From Lactarius indigo (Eukaryota; Basidiomycota; Agaricomycetes; Russulales; Russulaceae): a stretch of 64,000 nt of DNA. The position numbers and the translations under genes were made by a program. The DNA lies in contig JAFKAC010000029.1 in assembly GCA_025766275.1 (NCBI GenBank), positions 1 through 64,000 on the forward strand. The letters run 5' to 3'. Every line of letters starts with the position of its first letter. Positions within the stretch are counted from its first letter, which is position 1. This document shows positions 1-13,026 of the stretch, one piece after another. The notes under the pieces were generated by a model. It was given only the letters and a program-made list of their open reading frames with translations. It was not told the origin of the DNA and did no database searches.

Positions 1-915
1 CCCATCTCAGAACTCTTGTCAACCTCGTACCGTGGTTTGGCGAGGAGGCTGACAAACGACTGACCAATGAGACGGCTTTGGAGTGCAGCCCAAAGTTCTG
101 GTTGAATAAGTATTTCGAAAAAAACTTTTTTATGCATTAAAATGGTCTAGGTTGTTCGTTACTTGTCGTCTTCGTCTTCATCAATGCTATCACTCAAGTT
201 ACATCTTACACAAGGCGCGATGGTAACCAGCTTGGCGATCAAGACCGTGTCGGGCCAGGTCCATCTCTCAGCCACTCAAACGTTATGTCCAGCGTTATCC
301 ACGAATGTTATCGTTTGAGGCACTAGATGAGCGACGTAGACCAGTCTTGCGAACCTGTTTGTTAATGCTAATAATTTCCCGCGCAACAAAAACGAGTGCA
401 AAGTCAGCTTTCTCCGGCTGCCTCTCCAACTTCGTACCACCATCCTTTTCGTCTTCGCTCGATGGCCCACCTGCAAATATTGTGGGGTACGTTATATTCC
501 GCCAAAGAGCACATGCGGAAGGCGCTGGAGCCGCGCATCCATGCGCATTTCGAACGGAAGAAGCTCGCGGACCGAGGAGTAGAATTGGCTTGTCCTCGGT
601 AAGTTTACCTTTTTTTTCGCGCCTTCGGTACTGACGAGCGTCGGAAGACCGACGGCCTTCATGGGGAAAGTGGGAGGGCTAGATCGGGCGGGCACTTGAC
701 TGTAGATTTCTGCAAGTTGGACGGCAAACTCATCACCACCCACCACGTCTACCCCTCAGATGAGGCATATGAGGGTAAGTGCATCAGTTTATTTTTTTTA
801 ACTCTGCTAATCTTTGCCCCTATTACAAAGGGGAGGATAAGAAAAAATCTAAGAGCCGTCGCCCATAGGCCGGCAAGGATATAGCTACTTTTTTTTACAT
901 CTTCATAGCTAATAG
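1..915 (+). other. Unassigned sequence with two exon-like stretches
   Basis: I recognise no gene family here. Two plus-strand open stretches end at good fungal donor sites. One ends at a GTAAGT donor at 599-604 (preceding peptide ends KLADRGVELACPR). The other is an open stretch around 696-774 ending at a GTAAGT donor at 775 (peptide includes LDGKLITTHHVYPSDEAYEG). They could be internal exons of one spliced gene whose other exons are decayed or lie left of the window. Short T-rich runs lie between them. Treat as possible gene fragments only. Confidence 0.25.
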
Positions 916-950
916 TCAGTGGCTATACCTTTTACACCCGACGGGACGAC

Positions 951-1107
951 GCGGCCACCGCGACGATGCGACGATGCGACGACGCGGCCACCGCGACGAT
1001 GCGACGATGCGGCCACCGCGACGATGCGACGACGCGGCCACCACGATGCGACGATGCGGCCACCGCGACGATGCGATGATGCGGCCACCGCGACGATACA
1101 ACGATGT
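951..1107. repeat. GC-rich 25-bp minisatellite
   Basis: The motif GCGGCCACCGCGACGATGCG recurs with starts at 951, 984, 1009, 1034, 1056 and 1081, so the periods are 33, 25, 25, 22 and 25 bp. The 33-bp and 22-bp units differ by gain or loss of GCGACGA-like steps, typical of slippage. The array is open in several frames on both strands only because it lacks A/T-rich stop triplets, so the Arg-, His- and Thr-rich peptides there are not taken as genes. Confidence 0.9.
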
Positions 1108-1877
1108 GATAACCCCGACCGCGATGAGGGGTATAGGCGGGGCCGGGACTACGGCGGAGGCCCGGAATGCGGCGGGAGACTAGCGGGGGTGGGCCTGAGC
1201 CGGGGGCGGTGGTACATAGGTCTTTTTGTTTATGTCATTAGCGTACTACTAGGTTTTCGAATTTAAAAAATCACTGAGAATCCATTCACAACGAACATTG
1301 AACGCCATTATCTACATGGTCGCTACAATGTTACACTGGCATACTGAAGTGAGCCTACTAGTACAGAAACCCAAGAGTTTTGTTTACCATGCATACAATA
1401 ACACTATGGTAGTAGGCGGCTCATTGGGCCACTCCAAACCGTCCCGTAGAAGTATTGGCGACGCTCCTTGTCGGTGTCAGGATGAGACGGGCCAGTAGTA
1501 CTAGAGTAATACATTATATTTACTAGAAAGCCTACAGCGAGATTCAAAGCTATGGGCCTCTGACATTCAAGCTTGAAGCCCGTCGTTACACGATCCAAGT
1601 CACGATCCAGGTGGTGCTTCGGGGGAGGGGAGGGAATCCATTTACAGAGACTTTCCCACCGAATCCAACCGAATCTCGACTATGGATTGGACAGTCCAAC
1701 CGGGCAGTCGCTTGTCGCTTATCTCATCTCCCCTCCAACAGTAGGCATCTCCCGTACGTCGAGACAATAGACAAGACCTGGGGACAAGCATCAAAAAGTG
1801 AATGGCTTACATCAGGCTTATTGTACGCGTATATCTTCTCGCTGATGGGCACACCGATTCTTGAAACCTCAACTCAC

Positions 1878-4800
1878 ATGGACTTCCTCTCCATCACAGA
1901 TGCCGAACTTTCAGCACGTTCTACGTGGATGCCTAACGTCGACTCTTTGGAATTCATTAAAGACCCCGTCGAGGTCGGTCCTTACCAGATCCAGCATCCT
2001 GACCAACTCCGACGTCCGAATACTGGTCTGTATGCTTTAAGGCTGACGTCCAAGAATCGAGTCTATCTGGAGTACGAAAACCGGCTTTGTGACATCCTGG
2101 ACACACTTGAGTCTATGGAATCTACTGACGCGAAAGAGGATATGGAAGACCGGGTCCTGCAAGAGTTGGTCAGGATCAATCGTTTGAAAGAGGTCGAATG
2201 GTCGGGCCAGCGGAGTAAGCGAGGCGTCAAGGGGGCTATAGTCAATACAGGTATACTTACTCTTCTGCTTGACGTTGCCCGTGACTGACGGAATCCTAGA
2301 AAGCTACTTTGTTACGAGACATCCTACTAATACAACAATTCTTGCGATCTACGTCACCACTTTGGTCATGTATATCCTATTCCGCCTTCCCCGTCGCGGC
2401 GCAGCTGTTCTACTGGCTGGCATGAGAAGTATCTTAAAAAGCGAGGCGTCTCTTCGTTCATTGGCAAGCGAAGTCCCGAAAGACCCAAGAAGACTTCTCA
2501 CAATGTATTGTCTCGATCCTATCACCCGCACGTACGTTTGCTGCCCTTCGTGTTACTGCCTTTATGGGTATTCGATTGCCAAGACAAAAAAGAGGAAGGC
2601 ACTTACTTCTTTCAACGACCATCATCACCACCCCGTGGAAAATACCGATGACGTTATTTCAGAAGACGTGCAACCAGTGACTTCCGTGCCAGTTCGCTGC
2701 ACACACCACCGTGTCCGCACAGGCCCTGCCTGTGGTGAACCCTTGTTCCACTCCGTTGTTGCTAATGGAAAGACTTACGCCGTCCCTCGATGCAAGTACG
2801 AAATGCAAGATCTGAAGCAGTGGATCGGGCGGGTGCTCTCCCGGCCATCTATCGAGGAACACGTGTTCAAAACCTTTCGGAGACCCCGGAAAGACTACAT
2901 GGAGGACATGTGGGATGCCGAACACCTGTGCCGGATTCTCCTGAAAGAAGGTGAACGATTTCTCCCAGGGCCAACGGACGAAACTCGCTTGGCATTTTCA
3001 TTCTCGATGGACAGCTTTAACCCATATCACATGAAAGAGGCGAAACAAACAATCTCGTCGACTGCGATCTGGCTGGTCTTGCTCAATCTTCCTTCCCACC
3101 TGCGATACCGTCCAGAAAACATGTTTCTCGCTGGTACGATTCCAGGGCCGAGGAAACCTTCGCTTTCAGACATAAATCACAGCCTCAATCTTCTTGTCGA
3201 GGTCTTGCTAGAGTTCTTTGACCCTGGTGTCTTGTATTCCCGAACGGCGAGGCACAAAGAGGGCTGCCGAGTTCGCGCAATACTCGTTCCCGTTGTTTCA
3301 GATATGCTGGCTGCACGGCAGGCCGGCGGGTTTGCGAGCCCAACGGCAACGCGATTCTGCACGTGCTGTAACCTAAGGATTCAAGAGATAGAAAACCTCG
3401 ACAGACACACTTGGCCGCAGCGGGACGTTGTTGAACACATCCAGCTGGCAAAGCGATGGCGAGACGCCGAAGGTTTTAATGAGCAAGAGACTCTTTTCAG
3501 AAAACACGGCATAAGATGGTCTCGCTTCCCTATTGGAATCCCATCTTGTTTACGGCCATCGAACCCATGCACGTCTTCGATGCGGGCTTGTTCCAGACTC
3601 ACTGTCGGCAGGTTTGGGGGATTGGTGCCTCTGCTCCAAGTGGCGACGGCACACTTTCACTGGCCTCTAAGGACATTCCAAGACCCCCGGACGCCGAGTT
3701 GGAGAAATGGTACAAGATCATTCGTATGACTCAAAACTTGGAGCGCCTTCGAGAGCAGCTCAGCGGAAGAGACTGCGCTCGTGAAATTCTCTGGCATATC
3801 TGCAACGACCACGACTTGCGGCGTGCAGGAAGTAAAGAACAATTGGCTGAAGCAATTGCTGATTGGGTAGGTGATTTTCCGTGTGAGTTAATGGACTCAA
3901 TGAGGAGCCATCTTTGGCACAGCGGCAGACGGCCTCACCTGATGCGATCCGACCACCCAACACTTTCACCTCCGGGCAGACATCCGTCGCCGCTTCTGCT
4001 GTTTATTCAGGCACTCGAACCGATACCGAAGGCGAAGAATCCCGAGGTGTCCGTGAGGGGAGTGTTACCACCGACGACTCGGTGCGTCTAAGAGTAATAC
4101 GATCAGGATATATACGCAACCTAACCCTCTCTTAGCTTGCATCAGTTCGTGCCATGTTCGAGGAAAGAATCCCCACGGCAGACGAGCAAATAAATATAAA
4201 CAAGTGCACGCAACAGCTCATCGACCGTGCTGCTGCAAATACAGTGTTGCGTGCCAAAAAAGCCGTGCTTCAATTCGTTTGTCGGGATTTCTGTCGTATG
4301 TCCCAAGACGAGCTCAGTAGGCTTCACACAAAGGATGAGTTGTATGCTGCAGCCACTGCTTGGGTACGTCTGCGAGGTATTCGGTGGAACACCTGACCTC
4401 ATTTCTCCCCAGGTAGAGGCGAACGTCCTGCTAGAAGACTCTGTGAAGAAGCGAAAGGACTCTTCCCTCACTTCTGGCGCGATTCTCGGCAAGGACGTCA
4501 TGGAGGCTGTTTGGGAAGACATGGCCCTCATCGAGCTTCCGTCTTGGGTTACAGAAGTTCCTCTTAACTGGGGCACCGCGGCACGGGAAAGCTGAGTGCA
4601 AACAACTGGCGAGTCATTTGTACGATCCACCTCCCCATAACTTTAATCAGACTATGGGGAGGAGATGGCGCACCTGAGGATCAGAAAAAGAAACTTGAAA
4701 ACTTCATGGATTTAGTGCGCGCAGTTCAGATTGCTAACTTACGCTCGATCTCCAAGACAGAGATCAAGTTATATGACCATTACATTCTTCGCTACATGAC

Positions 4801-5803
4801 AACATTTAAGTCGTTATACAAGCTCGCGAAGGTGAAACCCATCCATCATGCCGCATTGCATTACGGTGATGTCCTCAGAGGATTTGGGCCCGGACACACG
4901 CACGGTGCCGCATTCTATGAGAGATATATACACTCTATGCAGAGCAAAAACCATAACATGAAGCTCGGTTCGTAGATTTACTACAGCTCTGAAGGCATGC
5001 TTTGCTCACGGTCATCCCAACTAGGCGAACTTGAGTCGACATTCATGCGTAGCTCTGTGAGGGAGGCAAATTTGCAGGCACTACTCTCAGATAACAGCGA
5101 AGTACGTTCACGCGTTGGGGACCTTACCGAAGTATACAAGGCCATTCTTGCCGAGGACGTCCGCGGGACACGCTTGGCCCATATGGTTGACGCAGCGCAC
5201 CTCACGGACCAGGAGCCATACATCGCATATGATGAGACACGTTTACGCGAATCAACTCTTCCCGATAACGTGCTAGCCGCGTTCGTGCACTTTATAAAGG
5301 GAGAGTACCATGGAGGTATGGGCGTCACAGATGGCCGTCCCGATGGAACAATATCTCCGAAGGTCAATACCCTGGACAAGTTCTCCCTCAGAGGTGTTGA
5401 GTATTCAACGGCGACCTGTCAAGCGCGCAACAGCCACATCCTGTTCCGATCTCCGGGATCAGCACACCCACCAGAGTCTGGCCAGATTGTTATATCTTCT
5501 GTCAATTCCCAAGTTCAGATCGCTCACTCTATAGCCTCCCGAGCCCAACCACGCTATCCACTTGTTTACGTGTGTGTGCGACCCTACGTCTCCCTTCAAA
5601 CCGATTCGCAATCCAACAAAATGGATCAAATGTACAGAAGATTTGGATTTGCTGGGGGCTTTTTGTGTCGAAGGGAGGTCGCGCCACCGGTCATCATTCA
5701 ACCCCCCAGCATTATCTCTCACGCTGCAGTAACTCCTCTGCAGATAGATGGTCATCAAGTGTTGCATATCCTTCCTATGGACCGGGTGTGTTTCACATTC
5801 TGA
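1878..5803 (+). pseudogene. Tnp2-like (CACTA/EnSpm-type) DNA transposase, decayed
   Basis: This is a spliced copy of the large Tnp2-type transposase common in Agaricomycetes (recognised from recalled family motifs, not a search). Inferred exons are 1878-2250, 2300 to about 3515, about 3516-3866, 3905-4081, 4136-4363, 4413-4967 and 5025-5803; introns are 49, 38, 54, 49 and 57 bp with GT-AG ends and compatible phases. Family hallmarks in order: FIKDPVEVGPY near the N-terminus, CCPSCYCLYGYS, FSMDSFNPY, an NLPSHLRYRPENMFLAGTIPGP block, SRTARHKEGCRVRA, CTCCNL, LPYWNP and EPMHVF, ELPSWVTEVPLNWGT, HHAALHYGDVLRGFGPGHTH and RGTRLAHMVD. Two frameshifts break it: a small deletion near 3515-3525 (between RWS and LPYW) and a 1-bp loss near 4585 (between GTAAR and GKLSANNW). 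No N-terminal Cys-rich domain, TIRs or target duplication were found. The start at 1878 is the ATG just before the conserved block. Confidence 0.8.
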
Positions 5804-8800
5804 ACTGCAGAACAAAAGGGCTCATGTCCGGCGATTCTTAACCATTAGCACATGCGGGCGTCCTTCATGCACACCGAAGATGCCGAGGTAGATGTCCCTG
5901 ACAACTGAATGGGGCAGTTGCGCATACGTATAAGGACTGACCCTAGGGGGGAAATCAGGAGCCCGATTAAATAATCTCTTTGCGGTGCACATGCGCTAGT
6001 ATCTTACACACAGCGCGTGATCATGACCGGTCCTCGTCGGTCGCACTTCACATGTACAAGCAATCCTATGTTGTTTTTCCGACTCGTGCGTCCGTGCCTG
6101 TTTATTTCGAGCCCTTAAAATATACAACGGCCTCCTTTTCAAGTTGGAGTCGACCGCTCTTTGTCTTAGATACATGTCCCGGGATCAATACAATATATAA
6201 AGCTCGACGTGCACTTTGCTGACACATAGAATGCTGACACAAATTCCTTTCGTGGACGTTCCGTCGATGGGATGTGCCGTTCACTGACACATGAGATGCT
6301 GAAGCGCGACTGCATCCACCTCTGTGAATAGGGCTTGCTCATGAGTCCACTGCAGCAACTGGGCCCGCTACGGCATGTGCAAATTCTACGGCATTCTGCA
6401 GCGGCTCCCTCAGCAAAAGGACGGACCGGAGGGCCGTCCCTGCAACGCTAGTATAATTTAATACAGAAAAAAAACAAAGAAAAAATACTAAGGGGAAAAA
6501 GGTCACCGGAGCGAGGTGCTGCCAGTGGGTGTAAATCTCTACACAGGTAACCAATCATTCGGGGCTACCATTGGCACTGGATGGCTCTCACCGACGAGCG
6601 TCGTAGCCCCGATCCTTGCCTTAATCCTTGTCGTGAACACGGCCTTTCCATTCTGCTTAACGTCATCGTTTTCACGCATTCCATCAATATATACTTTTAA
6701 AGCACGAGCGGAATGCCAGTGTCACCAGACCAAGAAATCCATTGTTCTCCTAGAAAGTTTGGCGTTTATGGCCAGATCATCCGGAAATCAGATCCCCTTA
6801 TTTCTTGATGACTCTAGCACGATACATTGTTCTTTCCGGAATCTCGGTCACACGGCTATTTGTCTCTTTCACTTAGCTATAAACGCTTAGACAAGGTATT
6901 GTTTAACGAACAGAATCGTAAAGTCCGCTCAGCTGGCGCTCACCAAAAAAAAAGTTTTTGGCGACACTCAGCAGGATAACCTGCCATTTAGACATAAACC
7001 AGAAAACGTGGAGCTGAAAGTGGGCGAACAATAGCATATGGTCTGATCGGCTGAATGTTTGCGATGTCGTGACTCAGATACTGGTATAAAACGTCCCTCA
7101 CTAGTCAATTAATGCTATCGCTGAGTGCTCACTGGCATGGCCCCAAACTTGAATCCTTCAGGTTCTCCCCTGGCTGTCGCAATGGCGACGCAACTGTCTA
7201 AGTCGGATCATGTCCACCCAGCAGCAAAAACTGAAAATAGGTCTGTAGCACTGCCGTTCAATTCCTCACATGGGCGAGTATAACCAAGAGTATAACTCAC
7301 GGATATTATCCCAGCCATGAGCCCACTGAGAATATCTCTCTCCGTCATTTCTTGCAAGCCACAGAACATCTTATTGTGGAGGCCCCGCAGATATCGGAAG
7401 ACCCAGGCCCTGTGTCCGCGATGCGTGTGACGACAGAAGGTACCCAGAGTGGTGACCTGGACATGGTAGGAAGCATGCAGCACGGTGTGCCAATCTGACT
7501 AGTACCAAGGTTCTTAATCTTTCAAGAGACGCGACCCCACCCGCGGGACCTAAGAGGCAAAGTGCCGAGTTCCAGGGTCATATCCCTGTTGTCGCCAGTG
7601 GTGCGCTTTTGCCTCTCTGCGCATATTAAACTCCAACCCAGATTTGTCTGACTATTAAAAGTTCACAGAGGCGATAGTGCCATCTCTCAGGCCAACATCA
7701 ACCACGATGTAACAATGCGGCCGGCAGCGGGCGAACTAGCACTAACCCCCGAGGCTTTCTATGTTTTGTGTCAACGAGTTGATACCGAAAGTGTGCAATG
7801 CCACACTAGGTTTCAGTCGCTTTTACGGCGCGTCATGGAGCTGGAAAAAGCATCTGGGGGTTGGACGTAGTGACAGGTCTCTCCGCCGCGAGCGCATTCA
7901 ACTGGGTCTGGAAGTCTCCGTGGCAGGAGAACGTAGGATGTGTGCACCCGGGCACGGGCTTCCATTCATGATGGTTCTCCTAGTCTTAGTTGCCACGATA
8001 GCTCCAACTGCCTACAAGTATGTATTTTCTACGTAAGCACGTACGCATGTAGGCATGTACATGCTTTGAATGTAGTCATGAGCTCTAGCGTTCAAGTTTA
8101 CTCCTAGAAAAAGGAGCCAGTAGGGGCGAGTGGGAGGAGTGGGTGGTTGGTGAGAGAATCGTCGGAAACGAGGTACTAGTTCTGCAGCCTGAGTACAGAA
8201 TGCGCGGGAGTAGGCCGCTGCGCTCGTTGCCTCCTTAACCTCAGGCTTGCGAACTGCTGGCCATGCCAGTGCCGGCCTAACCTGCTGCTTCCTAGACTAT
8301 CGTCTTTACCTGGTCACAATACCACCTGCGCCTTTGACTGTGCCTCAGTGCCTCTCACTGAGCTACTTTCCTTCTTTTTTACGGCTCCAGACCGATATTC
8401 CAACGAATGCATTGAAACTTGTGATTGGATAGCGCAGTGACCGACTTTCCTGTTAACATGTAAATTTGTGACATCGGAACTCTCTAATTTTGACATCGCC
8501 ATCACAACCTCTCCCTTCAACTCTGCGCTATACTCTCGTCTGCAACTCACCACACGACCTGCCCTTTCATATTGTCGGTAAGATATTACATCGTCACCTG
8601 CAACGCAGCGATTGCCATAGTCGTCCGCGCAGTCTGGCAGAGAGCTGGTGTGTCCAAGTTCCTGGTGAACTCCACGCGGTGATCAGACGGACCAAGGGGC
8701 GCGGACAAACAGTTGTATTCGGTGTGAATATGTGCGCACCTGTCTCTTTAAGCTTTAATTAGCTTTAATACCTAAGTCAGTGTCGTTTCGCTCTGGTCTA

Positions 8801-9283
8801 CCCAAGGCACGTGCACTAGTACTAGCCTGCAGGCCTCGCTCGGATCGGTATTCTTCCTTCCCCGGCGCTTGCGTTTGCCTTTCTTCTTTCTTCTTCTACT
8901 CACTTGGCCTGACCTGTTCGTGCAACGTTCGTGTCAGTGCGCGCGGGCCACATACTGTCTTAACTTCAATTATTCTACAAGAGAGAACTCACGAGGAAGG
9001 AGGAAGCCTAGGCGAGTCCGAGTCAGGAATCAGAGAACAAGCTAGGGTTGGGCTCGAAGTCTGGGGGATGCCCATTAGGGAGGTCGGCTCGAGAGTAAGT
9101 TATGAACAGCGATGAGGATTTTACATGTACAGTACAATGCAGTACTATTAATCATATTATTCGTAATTTGCGATATCGTGACTGTAATCATGCTGTCGGC
9201 AGCATTCCCGCATTCCCACGCCTTCCAAACCTGTTATTGTCCATTGTCCAACCTATCGTTGTCCGCGTCGGCTTACTCCCATT
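5804..9283. other. Intergenic, no supported gene
   Basis: About 3.5 kb with only short open stretches and no recognisable motif or convincing exon chain. Short A-rich runs occur at 6460-6490 and 6945-6960. The stretch immediately upstream of 9284 presumably holds the promoter of the kinase-type gene, but I cannot point to a core element. Confidence 0.5.
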
Positions 9284-11745
9284 ATGATGAACGATTCTAC
9301 AACTGTCTGGCTCATTTGCGTTCTCATCGATGACTACCTCAAGATCCGTGACTCTCCGTTCACTATCACGGTACCCCCTGAAGAGGATTTTGGTGGAGTT
9401 ATCGACTACGTGAAAGAGGTAACTCCTTCACTGAAGGGCAAAGACCACGGAAAGTTCAGGTTCTACAAGCCTCCTTTAGACAGCCCTATCTGTGTTTCGC
9501 AATCGCTCCGTGGGTATCCATTGACTCGAGAATACCTCGGAAGTGCCCTGCTCGTAACTCGCAAAGTTAGTGAGGAGTTTCAAGGGAAGGATGCCGACCG
9601 TCGTTTTGATATTGATGTCATCGTTCATGTTGATTCTGGGGAACATGGTACGTTTTTCTACTTTCTGATTGATAAAGTATAACGCTCTCCCACTGGCACA
9701 GGTGGTGTCGCCCTGCGCCGTTCATCCGTGGAATCGAGTAATAGTTTGCTTCATCATGTTACATTTCGTTTGCGAAGCTGCGATGAAGTCCAACTCCCTC
9801 CTGAGGCCAGGCTTTTTGACAATAATATCAGTGAATTGCCGATAGATGAAGCACTACCAGATTTTGTTCTGCAACTCGAGCGAAAGCTGCGCCTCCGGTG
9901 TTCCCCTAAGCACGACGTCAGTCTTGCAGCGTGATCTGATACAATCCTACTGACCATGAGTCAATTTTAGATGATAACGCTACCCTTGTTAGATTCTGTG
10001 AAGATGCTCCTTGGAGACAACGTTTTTCCCGAATACTTCACAGACACGAATGATGAATCCGAGACGCGCCGCGTCACAGCTGTTGAGCTGGTTCATTATA
10101 TCGACATCCTCCTCGACCAGCACCTCTCGAACCAAGAGGCGTATAGAAATAAATCTGTGTCCCACATATACAGTCTCCTATGGAGATTCGCTGTTGCTTC
10201 CCTCCCTCAACGCGGTACAAAGTTCCAGTTGTGAGTTATGATTGCGTATGTGATCGACCGCTCTGCTGCTCTCTGATTTACGTCACAGTGATGCCCCGTG
10301 GTCCTTTAATCTGGTTGCAAAGATCATTCAGGACGACACGTTATACCGATATACCCCTTGTAGCAGCTTCTCCATAAGCGTCAAAAGTTTTCCATTTCTG
10401 TTGCTCGGAGTAACTTCCAACACATCCCAGACGGGGGATGTGCATTGTATGCTTCTGCAAGCCTCTTGCCTCGTTCGCTTGGGCAACGCACTACTCACGG
10501 ACAAGTCCTCCACGTTCGTCGTCAAAGCAATCCATATAAACCATGACTACTACGCCGCCGAATACACTTTATATCAGAAAGGATCAGGGCCTGATGACAA
10601 GGTAGTGTTTCTACTTATTGTCGCACGAGAAGAGAGGCTGATACTTGTGGTAGGTCGAATATTGGAAGAGGTCGTATGATCTTTCTAACAGACGCGACAT
10701 GTTCGCGCTCATCTTCCGCATTTATAACTTCCTCCATTCTACGAGGTCTCTCCATGACAAATTTCCTTCCCAGCTAACCACAGCACTAGCGTCAATTCTG
10801 ACCGAGACCGAAAACCTCCCACATCTCACAAGAAAGCACGGCTCTGACGACAATGGCTCTTCAAAACTGTGGGACCAAGAGAGCAGAGACCCGTCGACGA
10901 CAAGAATCACTTTACGAAGCCCGGGAGTGCAGGCACTCATCCAAACAGACGGCTACACATTACTCCCAGAAGGCAGCATGCAGCTGAAGCCAACTATAGG
11001 CAAAGCCCTCTCAAACCATGGCCGTGCAGGCACAGTCGCCCTCAAGCTTCTTGACGATGCGACGGAAGAACTCCAAGTCCTAAGGCACTTACAGACGATC
11101 CAATCAGAACTCAATCGTACCATCAAGTTGCTGGACGTTATCCAGCTTAATATCCCACCTGCCAACATCGTTCGCAACGTGATCGTCATGCCATGGCAGA
11201 TGCCGTTGACTCGATGCTTGAGGAAGCACTACTTTCCCCATGCGGTGGAGTCGCTTCGCATTCAATTCTTAGAGGGGGTCACATTTTTACACGAGTACGG
11301 AATTGCTCACCTTGACTTGAAGCCCGGGAACGTCCTCGTCGATGGTGAGCGCGGTTCACTGTCACCACGGTTGTCGATCATCGACTTCGGACTTTCCGTT
11401 TTTGTGGAGAGCGAGGAGACCTTGGTTGAGGGCTTTCGTGGGACTCCATCTTGGGTTGCCCCGGAAGCTGGAACCGAACATGGACCCGTGAAGAAATATA
11501 GTGCAGTCCTGGCTGACCGGTGGTCTTGTGGACAAGTGCTCAAATACTTTGCAAGCTTCCTTCCGGCCGGGAGCGCTTCAGTTTTGGGGTTCACATGTGC
11601 CGGATTACTTAGTTCGGATCCGAGAAAGAGGCCTCCGTTGAGGGAAGTACTCTGGAACCTTCGGGGAACAAAGAGTGCGGGAAAGCGCAACGATGATGGG
11701 AGTGAAACGAGTCTAGTACAGAAACGGCTTCGTGTATCGTGGTAA
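9284..11745 (+). CDS. Crinkler-like protein with nuclease-like middle and C-terminal protein kinase
   Basis: Five exons (9284-9647, 9702-9916, 9971-10230, 10289-10601, 10654-11745) joined by GT-AG introns of 54, 54, 58 and 52 bp with matching phases give 2244 nt, or 747 aa, without an internal stop. Residues 1-110 (TVWLICVLIDD ... HGKFRFYKPP) resemble the ubiquitin-like header of Crinkler (CRN) effectors. Residues about 200-400 contain a hydrophobic strand pattern (SFPFLLLGVTS) and a later YNFLHS segment, like the REase-fold module found in CRN-type proteins; Gly occupies the usual Glu position, so nuclease activity looks lost (inference). Residues about 500-710 form a complete kinase domain: VALK Lys 515, an EEL helix-C Glu, HLDLKPGN with Asp 605, DFG at 628-630, APE at 653-655. 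A second ATG lies at 9287. The CRN assignment of the header is the weakest part; the kinase is clear. The protein's role is unknown and may be secreted effector-like or an internal conflict protein. Confidence 0.72.
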
Positions 11746-13026
11746 GTCTTGGTTTATCATTCCTTCGTCGCGCATGTGTGCTCAGTTCCAGACTTGTATG
11801 CGATGCAATCCTCCTGACGCACCGGTTGGTCTACGCTGGTGTAACGTATGAAAGTGCGTGACGACACCATACTCGCGAGGTCTGGTCGGGCTCCGCCTTC
11901 CATATGAAATTTTATTTTCGGTTTTTTGGGACTTGTATCGGTAATGTTGCTCTCCCTCGGCCTCGGATGTAAAAGTGTTATCAATTGTAATGGGGAATTC
12001 GATTATGGGTATTAGAAACCTGCGCACCTTTCAAGCTGAGTCAAACAATAATGGACTTGTTGTCGACTCAGCACTCAGCCGCCGGGTGACTTCAGGCTGT
12101 AGATATGAGACTGCATCGAGAAACAGTCCAGAAATGGGCCCAAAAGTTTTGGCGCCTCTACCGCCATGTGCAATGGTGTCTTGTTCTGGGAATATTGTCG
12201 GGCACATGCGGCCGCGCGTTACTTCCAATGATCGAATCAGTCTATTGAGACGTACCAGGCACTAAATTTTGGGGGATGACCAACAACTTTTTAGGATGTA
12301 ATTTACTGTGACAAGTTCCGTTTCTTGAAAGAACCGCCGCACGACATCAATCAGGACGATGATCGCCAGCATCTCTGACTGCTCTGCTCAAGGCTTTGCA
12401 TCAATTCCAGGCATTTTCAGAGTCATTAAAAAAGTCGACAAAATAAGTCGAGTTTGATCTCGACTCGGGCGCTGTATTGTTAATTATAGTAAGGCTGTAA
12501 TCAGATCTCACAGGCTTATACTCAGCGAGGCGGATGGTCGAACAAAGCCAAAACCAGGGTATCAACGTCGGTGCCAATGGTCGGCGCTCACTGCGGTCAG
12601 CGTCAATCATCCTGGGCGCTCGGGGAGTCGAGGTCTACTAATTGGAATTCAGTCAGCGTGCTCAGCGCTTAGCCCCGGCGGTGTTTTCAGGATCTCGAGC
12701 AGACAGAGAGGCGAAAACGGGAATAATTGGCATATCTAGATAAGAGGGAGATGACAAGGATGACTTGCTTGGGTTCTCGTACAGATCGCTGCAGTGCCCT
12801 CGCACTGTCCTTTCGGCCCTTGTCCCAGCCAAAATTTTCTGGATGCAATGTAATGTATACTGAACTCTTCAAAAATAAGCAACATATTGCACCTTGTATT
12901 GCACCGTGTAAAATTCGGTATAATCAACAATGATGCTATAAAACCGTCTCAAAAGTTGTGACTACAATTAAGCGCCCATAATACGCCGGAAGGGGCTACC
13001 GTACTGCTGCTTCCATAGCCTTCACT
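11746..13026. other. Intergenic, no supported gene
   Basis: No exon chain or known motif seen on either strand. The first few hundred bases presumably contain the 3' UTR and poly(A) region of the kinase-type gene. Confidence 0.5.

Noticed and set aside
951..1107. Possible CRISPR-like array
   Set aside because: Units are directly tandem with no unique spacers, and this is eukaryotic DNA.
919..1266. Arg/Thr/Pro-rich open frames around 1 kb
   Set aside because: They are produced by the 25-bp minisatellite and lose any pattern outside it.
7208..7483. 91-codon minus-strand frame in the 6-9 kb gap
   Set aside because: No recognisable motif, no splice partners and no neighbouring exons in phase.
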